Source: Hamadaea flava (lineage in GTDB: Bacteria > Actinomycetota > Actinomycetes > Mycobacteriales > Micromonosporaceae). Taken from it: DNA of 64,000 nt. Made by a program: the position numbers and the translations under genes. The notes below the pieces were generated by a model that made no database searches, was not told the DNA's origin, and worked only from the letters and a program-made list of their open reading frames with translations. Of this stretch, positions 1 to 9,059 are shown one piece after another. How positions within the stretch are numbered: the stretch's first letter is position 1; each line of letters starts with the position of its first letter. The stretch spans positions 2,046,001 through 2,110,000 of the forward strand of contig NZ_JAMZDZ010000001.1 of the NCBI RefSeq assembly GCF_024172085.1, read 5' to 3'.

Positions 1-1337
1 CTCCAGATTGCCAGACCTGCAAACCAGAATCGGCTGAGCCAGGTGACGCTGCGCGACAGCGCGTTGTCGATTACCTCGGGGCTAAACGTCGTCGAGTCTG
101 GATGTCCGAGTGCGACCTGCACGGACAACGTGGCGGCCGTGGCAAGTTCGTCCTTGGGAGGATCCCAGGCATCGAGTAGCTCGTCCGCACGTCGCAGGTC
201 ACCCGCGAAGAGCGCGGCCATGGCCCGCGCGTAGGGGTGATCGCTCGCGGCGCAGCCGCTATATGCGGTGAGTGCTCGTTCTCGGGCGGACGAGTCTCCG
301 ACGATCGAATAGAGCAGCGCTGCCTTGGCCAGCCAGAGATAGCGGGGCGGGGCGCCCTGATCGGCCATTCGAGTTAGGAGATCTGCTGCCAGTCGTTGCG
401 CGCGGAAGGCGCTGGCAAGTTCGGACGCGGCCAGCTGCACGTCCCAGCCGGCCTGTTCAAGCCAGCCTGGCCGGTGCTGTTGCCAATCGGCAAGAACCGC
501 CGCAGGTTTATCTTCGGAAGTCAGCAGAGTGACGAGTCGGCGTGCGTTGGCGGCGTCCGACTCGAACGCGGCTTCGATGTAGTGATGAAGTACTGGCGGG
601 AACCGGCCGATCCGTCGATCGAGCCATGCCCTCTCTGACGTCGTGTGGTGCGATGGATCGACGGTCGCTGACGAGGCGGCCGGATACACGTCACGGTCGG
701 CCAGGTACGCCCAGATGTCGCCCGGCGAGACCTCCTTATGGACGATCTCGTCGGCGTACTGCATCAAGGCATCTCCGGCTGCCTTGGTGTTCCCGCGGAC
801 CATGGTGCGGATGGTGAGTTCGAGCAGCTTGTTGAGGTTTCGCTCATCCATTGTGTGCACGGTGACTAAGCGCAGGAACTCAAATGCCTCCTTCTCCGAA
901 ACGCCCCGCCAGATCTTCCGGAGCACAGCGAAGTGCCTCTTCCTCACCTCCGACTTGAGAAATTCGCTCTTGAACTCCGCGAAGTCGGATGCATCGCTGG
1001 CTCGTTCGCACAGCTGGTATAGCTGATCGGCGCTGGTCATGGAAGCGAACTCGCACGGCTGAGCAGCACGCAGTTTGTCAACCCATGACTGAAGAAAGCC
1101 TTCCTTGCCCAACGATGCCAGGGTCCACACGCCGCTGTCGGTCTGTCGTTTGGACTGGGTCCACGACACCGTCGATCCGACAGTCAGCCGGAACTCTGCG
1201 CCGTCGCCGGCCTTGCCCGGTACCTCGACGCGAAGTGACCCGTCGCCGGCGGCCATCAAAGACAGCATCGCCCGAACGGTCCAGCGTCGTTCGTACCGGT
1301 TGCCAACCTTGTCGGCGCCACCGCCAGCCAAGGGCAT
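1..1337 (-). CDS. DUF4297/Cap4-like nuclease-domain protein (3' end off window)
   Basis: At least 445 residues are in the window; the stop lies beyond the left edge. The ATG at 1337 follows an in-frame TGA and a GGGAG ribosome binding site. The N-terminus (GGGADKVGNRYERRWTVRAM, then a strand with RVEV and WTQSKRQ about residues 35-65, then SGVWTLASLGKEGFLQSW) matches the layout of the DUF4297/Cap4 dsDNA-nuclease fold, where Q-x-K(R) supplies part of the PD-(D/E)xK-like site. The rest is alpha-helical with TPR-like stretches, and no Walker A motif is visible in the part present. Such N-termini occur on antiphage STAND-type proteins, so a defence effector role is inferred. It lies downstream of the Wadjet operon on the same strand, but separated from it by the IS21 scar. 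Confidence 0.7.
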   Translation of the reverse strand, partial: MPLAGGGADKVGNRYERRWTVRAMLSLMAAGDGSLRVEVPGKAGDGAEFRLTVGSTVSWTQSKRQTDSGVWTLASLGKEGFLQSWVDKLRAAQPCEFASMTSADQLYQLCERASDASDFAEFKSEFLKSEVRKRHFAVLRKIWRGVSEKEAFEFLRLVTVHTMDERNLNKLLELTIRTMVRGNTKAAGDALMQYADEIVHKEVSPGDIWAYLADRDVYPAASSATVDPSHHTTSERAWLDRRIGRFPPVLHHYIEAAFESDAANARRLVTLLTSEDKPAAVLADWQQHRPGWLEQAGWDVQLAASELASAFRAQRLAADLLTRMADQGAPPRYLWLAKAALLYSIVGDSSARERALTAYSGCAASDHPYARAMAALFAGDLRRADELLDAWDPPKDELATAATLSVQVALGHPDSTTFSPEVIDNALSRSVTWLSRFWFAGLAIW

Positions 1338-1540
1338 ACGTCACGCTCCCAGCCGTAGCCGTCGAAGCATCATTATGCCCCCTTCTGGGAGGCGTCTTGT
1401 TCCCCGCCGCTACTCCTTGACTGCGCTGCTGCGCTACAGCACTACTGTGATCATCAGGCCGTCGACTGACGGCGACTTGATGGATCAGGCAGAGACGCGG
1501 GTACCGTCGATGGCGAGCTCTGGTCATGCGTCGGCCTTCT

Positions 1541-2185
1541 CTAGTCGCGCAAGCGTTGCATCGCGTTGCGGATAATCTCGTTGGCGGCCGCGCCAGTGAC
1601 GACGTCGAGCCAGAGTCTTTCCATGATGCGTAGGTATGCGGCCGACTCCGCGGACTCGAAGTAGGTCTCGCCGGCGAACGTTTCGATGACCGCCACGTTG
1701 TCGTAGATCTGGAAGGCGTTCTGCGGCGTCATGCCGAGGTGCCGGTCGAGCGGGACGATTCCGAATCGGACGTTCGGGAGTTCGGTGATCATGAGGAGCC
1801 GGTCAAATTGTGGGAGCAGTACGTCGTTGGGGACGGTGCGCCAGCGCAGGACCGGTTCGCACAAGATGAACTCGAACCGCTTGCTTGGGTCGTACAGGTG
1901 CGGCTGCCGGGCGAGCCTGGCGGCGACGGCGGAGTCTTCGTTGCGCACGTCGAGCACGTGCATGTTGGCCATCTCGGTGAAGACGGCTCTAGCGTAGGCC
2001 GGCGTCTGGAGCAGCCCGGGTATCCACGCGGTTTCGAAGTGGCGAATGATGGATGCGTCCGCGACGAGGTCATTGTTCGTCTTCCAAGTGATCTCGAAAC
2101 GATACGAGAAGGGCTCGACCCTGCTGACCTCGAACAAGAGCTTCAGTGAGTGGGGCCAGGTCCTCGGCGACGACGTCCTGGCCAC
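1541..2185 (-). pseudogene. DUF5753 regulator, 5' end lost to an IS21 fragment
   Basis: Residues from about 40 onward (ADASIIRHFETAWIPGLLQ, then PHLYDPSKRFEFILCEPVL and VRFGIVPL) are the DUF5753 (Scr1-type) domain. In actinomycetes this normally follows an N-terminal XRE helix-turn-helix of about 80 residues. That DNA-binding half is absent. The first 38 or so codons of the open frame are simply the complement of an IstB fragment on the plus strand. The junction is near 2070. The remnant is open to its stop at 1541 but should not bind DNA, so it is called a truncated pseudogene. Confidence 0.75.
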
Positions 2186-2312
2186 CGCGATCCTCGACCG
2201 GCTCCTCCATCACTGCGAACCCGTGGTGATCAACGGACCGTCTTACCGGCTCAAGAACCGCCTCAAAGCCATCGACAACAGCCCGGTTCCAGCACAAATC
2301 CAAGCCGCGTAA
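2073..2312 (+). pseudogene. IS21-family istB, C-terminal fragment
   Basis: The frame reads FQVISKRYEKGSTLLTSNKS, FSEWGQVLGDDVLATAILDR, LLHH and INGPSYRLKNRL, which is the C-terminal quarter of an IstB helper ATPase. The Walker motifs are missing. It abuts the truncated DUF5753 gene head to head, so the breakpoint is probably the scar of an IS insertion followed by deletion. Confidence 0.8.
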
Positions 2313-2336
2313 CTAATCCCGGTCCACCGACAGCCT

Positions 2337-2738
2337 TTACGCCACAAGGACAAGGTCGATGGTTGCCGCGTTCACCGGCTCGTCTGCACAGATCTGAAGT
2401 CGGTAGGTGCCTGGCTCCAACGCGACCCTCATGACCCTCTCCTGCAACACGTCGCCGATCACGACGACGCCAGAGGGCAGGGAAATCGATGTCACCCCCA
2501 ACTCGCAGGCGCCATATCGGCCCCAATCCTCCTGAGCCGTCCAGAGGCGTGCCGTCACATCGCCTTCGGACCCATGCTGGACGTTGATCACCGTGGCGTC
2601 GACAGAACTGATGAACGACCGACCCTTTCCCGCCCCAGGTGCACCATCGGGTAGATCTTGGAAATTGGCTCGGCTGTCACAGATCACCAGCAATCCGTAG
2701 CCCAGATTCTCCGACAAGCTGCCCGCCAACACAGACAT
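2337..2738 (-). CDS. Unknown protein, 133 residues
   Basis: The ATG at 2738 is preceded by a G-rich GGGGG stretch. The product is beta-rich with no signal peptide or membrane segment: LGYGLLVICDSR near the start, GELGV-like and SLPSGVVVIGDV strands in the middle, and VALEPGTYRLQICADEP near the end. I do not recognise the family; the pattern suggests a small beta-sandwich. It sits 163 bases downstream of jetD on the same strand and may be the last gene of that operon, but no functional link is visible. Confidence 0.5.
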   Translation of the reverse strand: MSVLAGSLSENLGYGLLVICDSRANFQDLPDGAPGAGKGRSFISSVDATVINVQHGSEGDVTARLWTAQEDWGRYGACELGVTSISLPSGVVVIGDVLQERVMRVALEPGTYRLQICADEPVNAATIDLVLVA

Positions 2739-2901
2739 CCCCCGTCACTGCGCGACATGCGACATCGCCCGTGAGCCACACAATCCGAATCGACAAAGCC
2801 GCAGCATATGCGCCTCGGCACCACCGCTCGACTGCTGTGCACGTCGGCGCGTACCTGCAAGCGCACGCCGTCCTGTACGCCGACAACGAATGCATCGCTG
2901 C

Positions 2902-4170
2902 CTACGGCGCGCCTCTGAGGTCTGCCAACAGATCGTTCATCACGTGCTCTTCCTCTACCCGCCAGCCAACTTCACTCATCGTGGTGGCCAACGTGGGTGC
3001 CCACGAAGGCGGTGCGATCTGCGCCACGGGTTCCTCCAGGCGCATGAGCTTCGTCAATGAGAGGGCGGCACCTCGATAGTGCTCGGCGCCCATACGCCAA
3101 GGAGTGGCTCCGTATTGCATCATCTGATCAGCGATGGCGAGTCCGTCCCAGTCGAAGTCCCCGTGATAGCCGACGGCGCTTCCGTGCTGGACCAGGTGAC
3201 TCAGCAACGCTACTGCTGCGTGGCTTGGCCAGCCCTCGATGCAGATCAAAGGCGGGCAGGCGGATCCGAGCTCTCGGGTGGCTTCGGCGGCGACGGCGAC
3301 GTTTTCACATGCCCAGACGTGGACGTCGGGTGCCAGTAATGGGCCCGGCCGGGTCGCGAGGTAGTCCTCCACGAGGCGCAGGGTGATGACGGCTGGAAGT
3401 CCGTGAGCAGAGTGTTCGCCGAGGATGGTCTCCAGCGGTGTCCGTCCGGCCGGGGAAAATCCGGCGAGGAGAACCCGGCTGGATAGGTCGTCGGGTCGCA
3501 GCCCGGCCCGTTTCCATAGTCGTCTCGGTTGCAGCGTTGCTGTTGCTGGCTGCTCGTATAGGAAGGTGAGTGCTCGCAGGACGAGGCTTGCCATGGGGCC
3601 TTTGTCGAGCGCGTGGGCGGAGCCGAGGACGGTGGCAGCGAACCGGGTGACGGTGATGCCGGTGCTGGGCAGGGCCTCTAGGACGGTGAGGGCGTCGGTG
3701 AGCAGGGTCTGCCGCAGGCCAGTTTGGGCCGGAAGTGCGCCGAGGGTGGATTCGGCGGCTATCCACCGCTGCAGCGCCGGTGTACTTGCGACGATTGGGT
3801 GTTGAGCGGCGGTGGTCCATAGGTCGGTGGCGGCTTGGCGAGTCTCGCGGCGGCGGGCACGATGGTTGTCCAGCGGACCGTCGAGGGCTTCCAGTAGCGG
3901 CCGGGTGCTGAGGCCGCAGTCTGTGCGTTCGAGTAGGGCGCGGTCGAGTTTGCTGATTCCTATGGTGATGCGCTCAGGCAGCGGCGTGGGTAGCTTCAGC
4001 AGCCATTGCAGGGTCTGAACGGCGGCAGGAAGGAGGTCGGTGGTGACGATCGTGACTTTGGCCGCGTCAGGGCGCTGTTCGAGCTGTTCTCGAATGTTGG
4101 AGCGCAGCCATGACCATCGCGTCCTCGCGAACGCTTCGCCGAGTTCTGTTGGCGATGAGTAGGAGTTCAT
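2902..4170 (-). CDS. jetD: JetD, Wadjet type II nuclease subunit (TIGR02679, DUF3323/DUF2399)
   Basis: The 422-residue protein has the Toprim-type DUF2399 region near residues 330-360: GSAVGYHGDFDWDGLAIADQ holds the acidic metal-binding residues, and ICIEGWPSHAA lies just before it. In Wadjet systems JetD is the topoisomerase VI/Spo11-like nuclease that cuts circular plasmid DNA once the JetABC SMC motor has extruded it. The start ATG overlaps the jetC stop (ATGA, 4167-4170), so it is translationally coupled to the motor. The length is typical for the family and no lesion is visible. Confidence 0.9.
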   Translation of the reverse strand: MNSYSSPTELGEAFARTRWSWLRSNIREQLEQRPDAAKVTIVTTDLLPAAVQTLQWLLKLPTPLPERITIGISKLDRALLERTDCGLSTRPLLEALDGPLDNHRARRRETRQAATDLWTTAAQHPIVASTPALQRWIAAESTLGALPAQTGLRQTLLTDALTVLEALPSTGITVTRFAATVLGSAHALDKGPMASLVLRALTFLYEQPATATLQPRRLWKRAGLRPDDLSSRVLLAGFSPAGRTPLETILGEHSAHGLPAVITLRLVEDYLATRPGPLLAPDVHVWACENVAVAAEATRELGSACPPLICIEGWPSHAAVALLSHLVQHGSAVGYHGDFDWDGLAIADQMMQYGATPWRMGAEHYRGAALSLTKLMRLEEPVAQIAPPSWAPTLATTMSEVGWRVEEEHVMNDLLADLRGAP

Positions 4171-7100
4171 TGGGCTAGCTCCAGATCATTGTCCAGCAGC
4201 GAGATGGCTTCGCTGCCCGTCCAGATGCTGCGTGCGGCCAGAACACCGGGGATTCCTTGGGACTTGATTAGGTGGTAGATCGCAATGCCATCGAGTTCGG
4301 CGTACATTCCGGTTTCGGCTTCGCTCGTCGCGACCAGATCCATGTCGAGCGACGTGACCAGGTCGAATAGCTCTCCGCGCATGTCTTCGTCGACGCCGGC
4401 GAATACCTCGTCGAGCAGGATGAGTCGCGGGCAGCCAGGCCTCACCGGCTCCATGGTGTCGCGTACGGTCGCCGAGACGGTGTGCGTGGCGGCGGCGGCG
4501 AACAGCGGAAGGTGCAGGGCGACAGATTTCTCGCCTCCGGAGAGTTTGTCGAACGCGCTGTTGTCGAGTGTCTCGAAGTCGGTGCCACCCTTGGCGTATT
4601 GCAGTTGGAACTGGTACCAACGTCGGTAGTCCAGCATGTCCTCCAGGAGGTCCTGCCAGGTCTGTCCGGTTTTGGTAGCGCGGATGGCCTTGATGCGGTC
4701 GGCGAAGAACGCGCGAAGGCGTTCCTTGGCTGACGGGGCCACGTCGAAGTCCGCGTTGAGCAGGTCGACAGCCTGATCGTCGACCTCGGCTCCGGCGGCG
4801 GCCTCCCAAGCTAGGGTGAAGCAGTACCCGGCCGAGGTCTTGTGGTGCTGCATGAGGTCGCCCATGGACTTGATCTGCTTGCGTGCGGCTTCGATGTGTC
4901 CGGTGACCTGCCTGCGGATGTCTTCGGTGAGGAACTGTTCGAGCAGTTTGGCTTCTTCGCGGTTGAGCAATGCTTCCAGGTGGACTACCTCGTTTTGGAG
5001 CGTGTGAATGGTCGCAGGCAGGCTCGCGATGGTGCCATCCCGATCTGCTTCGACGACGAGGATGTCGGTGATGTACCGCTCGATGAGCGTGAGCCGGCCA
5101 CCGACGCTTACCTCTGCTTTGTGCCGCAATTCGAAGACCTCGCTGGCCAAGTCGGCGTTAAGGTCTCGCACCAGCTCTCGGGTGTCGGTACCCGCAAGAT
5201 CGAGGACACGCACCGCCTCGGCGAGGGAGACTTCCATATCTAGGTCCGGTGTTGCCGCTGCTCCAAGCGCGGCGTCGTTTGCCGGAGCGTCAGATGGTGC
5301 GATCTCCCACTTTGCGGCCCGGGGAAGATCAGCATCGAACGCCGATTGGAGTGCTGCCGCCAAGTGAGGTAGTTCGTTGACCAGCTGTACCCGTGCGGCC
5401 TCGTCGCTGTCGGATCGTGTCTTGGCACTGCCCAACTGTCCTGTTGCCGTTAGAAGATCGCTCTGTGCTCTCGTGCGCGCGGCCTCGATGTCGTTGCACT
5501 GCTGTTCAAGTTCGGCGATCTCGGCGATCGTTGAGGTGTATTCGCCCCCGATGCGTTCGGCCAAAACGTTGTACCGCTGTCTGACCGCGGCGGCGTTGTC
5601 GTGGTCCGTCTTGGCGATCGAAGCCTGACTGACGGCTGCGGCCGCGGTGGCTGCGCTCCGGTCCAGTGCAGTCCGATGTCTCTCGGCGGCTCCGTGGTGT
5701 TCGGAAAGGGCGGTAAGCCAGTCTTCAGCGATGCCCACCCAGGAGTTGACCTTGGGCTCTAGCTCGTCCAGCCGGGTGCTCCACGCGGTCAAGTCGACCT
5801 GGGCGAGTGCTGCGGTGAGAACCTCGTGCGTATGCTTCTTGAGAGTGTTCGCTTGCTGACTGCGTTCGCTAGCGCCGGCGAACACCTTCTGGGTTGCATT
5901 TTGTACTTGCTTGGCTTGCTCGGCGTCGTGTTCGTGTTGGCGCAGGGTCGTGGAGTCTGGAAACGTCGCAAGCTGGCTGTCGGCGGACGCGAGGGCATCT
6001 CGCAACGCGTCCAGAGCGCGCTGGTTGGCCGCAGCGATGTTCGCGAGCATCGCTGCGGCCGAGTCTGCGTAGCGGTCCAGTTCGCTCGGGTCTGGCGAGG
6101 ACTCGAGGTCATCGACGAGATCCACGGCGGGGTGCTCTCCGGGAATCGGGTCGGCTAGGGCAAGGGCGGCAAGGTCATCGCGGTGGTGGTCGTCCAGCAG
6201 GACAAGTGAGGCGTGTAGTTCGATCCGCCTGCTCTCGGCAGCACGGACGGCCTCCGCGCGATTGCGATCCGCGCTCTGGACTCGGTCGAAGGCGCGGTCC
6301 AGCTCGAGCGTCGCGGGCAGGCTCGCGGCCTCTGCTCGGGACTGTTGCGCGGCGGCGGTGAGGTCTTCGAGCTGCGCCGTGAGCTGATCGTCGATGCGCT
6401 TGTCGTCCGCGAGCTGCTGAGCCACGTGGGCGATCTGCTCGTCGAGCTCGGCCAGATGCGCTGTGCGGGCTCGTTCTCGGCTCGCCGCGCCGATCAGGCC
6501 GGACGTTTGCTGTCGGTAGGCGCCGTGTAGTGGTCCCGCGATCCAGCTGCCGTCCCAGCCGACCGCGAGATTCGCCTGGCTGTGGTGAGCACTACCGCCT
6601 AGCCCGACCGATGCCAGGACTGCGGTGACGGTATCGGCGGAGAGCCCGGCCGCACGAGTAGCATCGAGGTCGACACGCAATGCCTTCGTCAATGGCGCTT
6701 TGGCCGGCTCGCCGATGGGGGCGAGCTGGGTGTCGGCCAGGGCGGTGCCGTCGGTTGCGCGCAGCAGACCGTCGGGATGCAGCCAGGCATCTGCGAGGCC
6801 GCTTCCGATCAAGGCTGCTTCCAGGCCGGCGAGCCGGGCCGGATCTGTGGTGGGATCCACGAAGTCGACTAGCAGGTAGAGGGGGGCACCGGGGCGATTG
6901 TGGCGGCTGTCCAGTCTGGTCCTCGGAGCCGGCGGGGCGAGAGTGGCTTGCGCGGCGACCTTCTCGCGTTCGGTCGTCAGATGTTCATGTTCGGCCCGGC
7001 GCTGCTCGGATAGCACGGCATGGTCGCGTTGCTGTTTCCGCAGCCGCCTTTCGGCCTCATCGATATGTTCCAGCCGTCTGGCGAGAGCCGCTTCGGTCCA

Positions 7101-9059
7101 TGTCCCCCATTGTTGAGGCTCGTAGTCGTGCAGAGTGGGCATGGGCGTGGCGGAGGTGGGGAGTTGAGCGAGGCTGGCCGCCCAATCTGACAGCCGTTGT
7201 AGCCATGTGGTGCGGGCGTCGCTGTAGGCGCTGGCTGCGGCGTGAGCATCATTGATGTGACTGTGGGCTGTGCTGAGAAGTTCCAGGTAGATCTGATGAT
7301 TGAGGGCTCCTGCGTGGCGGGCCTGGATGGTGGGGCCGGTGCTGAACTGATCGATCAGCATTGTCAGCTGGGAGGTTCGGGTGCGGTGGGCAACCTGGCA
7401 CCATTGGAGCATGGCTGATGCCACGCGGGTCGGTTCGGTTTCGCGCCATTCGTGGCTGGCGGCCAGGAGCTGGTCGCTGTTTGCCATCCAGGTACGGGCT
7501 TCCTGGATGAACTGGTCCCGGACGTGTCGCAGCCGCTCGCCGGCGTCTGCGGCTGCCTGGTCGGCCTGGATTAGTTCGCCTCGGGCGGACTCGAGCTCGC
7601 CTGCCGACTTCTCGGCGGCTCGCGCGGCAGAGGCAGCGTCTGACGCGAGCCGCCGCGCATCTTTCAGCGTGTTTCGCAGGTCGTCGACAGCCTCACGGAG
7701 GGTGTGCCGAAGCTGCTCGGTCGGTCGAGCGGAGGGTTCGGTGTCGGTAATCGCCGCCGCGAGCTGCTGGTAGATGCGGCTGAGCAAGGTGAAGAGCTCG
7801 GCGCCTTGCCGGGTTAGGCGGTGCCGATCATCGGCGGTCTGGGCGGCGAGCTCGGCGGCTTGGCGGGCCTGCTCGGCGAGCTCGGCAGCTGATTGGGCCT
7901 GCCCAGCGGCGTCGTCCGCGGCGTCGCGAGAGCGTCGGGCCAGCTCGTCGAGGGTGTCGGCTTGTTCGCGTAGCGGCTGGAGGTCGCGTCCCTGGATGTA
8001 GGCATCGGATTCCCGAAGCCCTGACAGCCGCCCGGCGGCGGCTCTAGCTTGGCTGGCCAGGCCGTCGATTTGCTGTCGGAGCTGTTCGATGGTTGCGGCC
8101 AGCTTCTCGCGTTCACTGGCCGACGCTTGCGCCTTGGCCGTGGCGCGACTGATGGCCTTGTCGCAGGTAGTGATGGCGGTGGCACGTTGCCACAGGAACG
8201 CTCTGGCGTAGCGGCTGTAGGCGTTGTCCAAGTCCCGCAGGCCGGTGATCATTTCGTGGCAGTTCTTGATGTCGGCTTGGTGACGGTCCAGCCGTTCGTA
8301 GCCGCTGGCGATCGACGTGACCAAACCTTTGTCCAGCCGGGGCAGCGAGTCGCGCAGGATCTCCGCCAGCGCCTTCTGCGACAGCTTGTCCGACAGTTTG
8401 GGTCGACGTAGTTGCCGCAGTGCCTTGAGCAACGCGCTGTAGCTGGTGTCGGGCAGGCCGAACAGCACGCGGTTGCACTCGGCGCGATGGTTGCGCGGCG
8501 AGCGGATGTCACCGACGAGACCCTCACCCGAGAGTTGGAGCAGTTGGCTTTGCAGGGCCTCACGTGTCAGCGTTTCAGTCCCGGGCGAGCCCAACTGCAG
8601 GTGGACTCCGACTCGTGCGCTGGTGGTGAAGTACCACGCGTTGACGGTTTCCTTGGCACGTAAGGCGTCGAATCCAGCTCCAACGGTGAAGTACTCCGGC
8701 TGACCGAGCGGACCGATTCGGCCGAATTCAACCCAGACGTAGCCGCGTGCGGTGCTGTGTCGCTGTGCCTGATCGTGGCCGAGCAGCCATGTGAACATCG
8801 AGCGAGTGCGGTTACCGAAGGTGCTCAGCTGACTTGGATCTATGTCAGCGACAAGAACGTAGGGCAGGAGAACTTCCAGAGCCATTGATTTGCCGTTGCC
8901 GTTGTTTCCACGCAGCAGGAGCCGTCCGCGGTAGAAGACGAACACCTGGGCGTCATAGTGGAACAATCCGCAGATGCCGGCCCGCAGCGGCTGCCACCGG
9001 CCCCGGGTTGGGATAGGTAGCCCGTTGAGCAGGTCGTCGGTCAGGTCATTGGTTGTCAT
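4167..9059 (-). CDS. jetC: JetC, SMC-like ATPase of type II Wadjet (TIGR02680)
   Basis: From the ATG at 9059 the product has 1630 residues. Walker A GNNGNGKS is at residues 51-58, after RWQPLRAGICGLFHYDAQVF. Long Ala/Glu/Arg-rich coiled coils follow, with a central hinge-like region near residues 700-800. The head returns near residue 1508 with the ABC signature FDKLSGGEKSVALHLPLF and near 1546 with Walker B RLILLDEVFAGVDED. JetC is the MukB-like DNA-extruding ATPase of Wadjet. A longer in-frame reading to 9497 exists but overlaps jetB, so the ATG in the ATGA overlap with the jetB stop is chosen. Confidence 0.93.
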   Translation of the reverse strand: MTTNDLTDDLLNGLPIPTRGRWQPLRAGICGLFHYDAQVFVFYRGRLLLRGNNGNGKSMALEVLLPYVLVADIDPSQLSTFGNRTRSMFTWLLGHDQAQRHSTARGYVWVEFGRIGPLGQPEYFTVGAGFDALRAKETVNAWYFTTSARVGVHLQLGSPGTETLTREALQSQLLQLSGEGLVGDIRSPRNHRAECNRVLFGLPDTSYSALLKALRQLRRPKLSDKLSQKALAEILRDSLPRLDKGLVTSIASGYERLDRHQADIKNCHEMITGLRDLDNAYSRYARAFLWQRATAITTCDKAISRATAKAQASASEREKLAATIEQLRQQIDGLASQARAAAGRLSGLRESDAYIQGRDLQPLREQADTLDELARRSRDAADDAAGQAQSAAELAEQARQAAELAAQTADDRHRLTRQGAELFTLLSRIYQQLAAAITDTEPSARPTEQLRHTLREAVDDLRNTLKDARRLASDAASAARAAEKSAGELESARGELIQADQAAADAGERLRHVRDQFIQEARTWMANSDQLLAASHEWRETEPTRVASAMLQWCQVAHRTRTSQLTMLIDQFSTGPTIQARHAGALNHQIYLELLSTAHSHINDAHAAASAYSDARTTWLQRLSDWAASLAQLPTSATPMPTLHDYEPQQWGTWTEAALARRLEHIDEAERRLRKQQRDHAVLSEQRRAEHEHLTTEREKVAAQATLAPPAPRTRLDSRHNRPGAPLYLLVDFVDPTTDPARLAGLEAALIGSGLADAWLHPDGLLRATDGTALADTQLAPIGEPAKAPLTKALRVDLDATRAAGLSADTVTAVLASVGLGGSAHHSQANLAVGWDGSWIAGPLHGAYRQQTSGLIGAASRERARTAHLAELDEQIAHVAQQLADDKRIDDQLTAQLEDLTAAAQQSRAEAASLPATLELDRAFDRVQSADRNRAEAVRAAESRRIELHASLVLLDDHHRDDLAALALADPIPGEHPAVDLVDDLESSPDPSELDRYADSAAAMLANIAAANQRALDALRDALASADSQLATFPDSTTLRQHEHDAEQAKQVQNATQKVFAGASERSQQANTLKKHTHEVLTAALAQVDLTAWSTRLDELEPKVNSWVGIAEDWLTALSEHHGAAERHRTALDRSAATAAAAVSQASIAKTDHDNAAAVRQRYNVLAERIGGEYTSTIAEIAELEQQCNDIEAARTRAQSDLLTATGQLGSAKTRSDSDEAARVQLVNELPHLAAALQSAFDADLPRAAKWEIAPSDAPANDAALGAAATPDLDMEVSLAEAVRVLDLAGTDTRELVRDLNADLASEVFELRHKAEVSVGGRLTLIERYITDILVVEADRDGTIASLPATIHTLQNEVVHLEALLNREEAKLLEQFLTEDIRRQVTGHIEAARKQIKSMGDLMQHHKTSAGYCFTLAWEAAAGAEVDDQAVDLLNADFDVAPSAKERLRAFFADRIKAIRATKTGQTWQDLLEDMLDYRRWYQFQLQYAKGGTDFETLDNSAFDKLSGGEKSVALHLPLFAAAATHTVSATVRDTMEPVRPGCPRLILLDEVFAGVDEDMRGELFDLVTSLDMDLVATSEAETGMYAELDGIAIYHLIKSQGIPGVLAARSIWTGSEAISLLDNDLELAQ

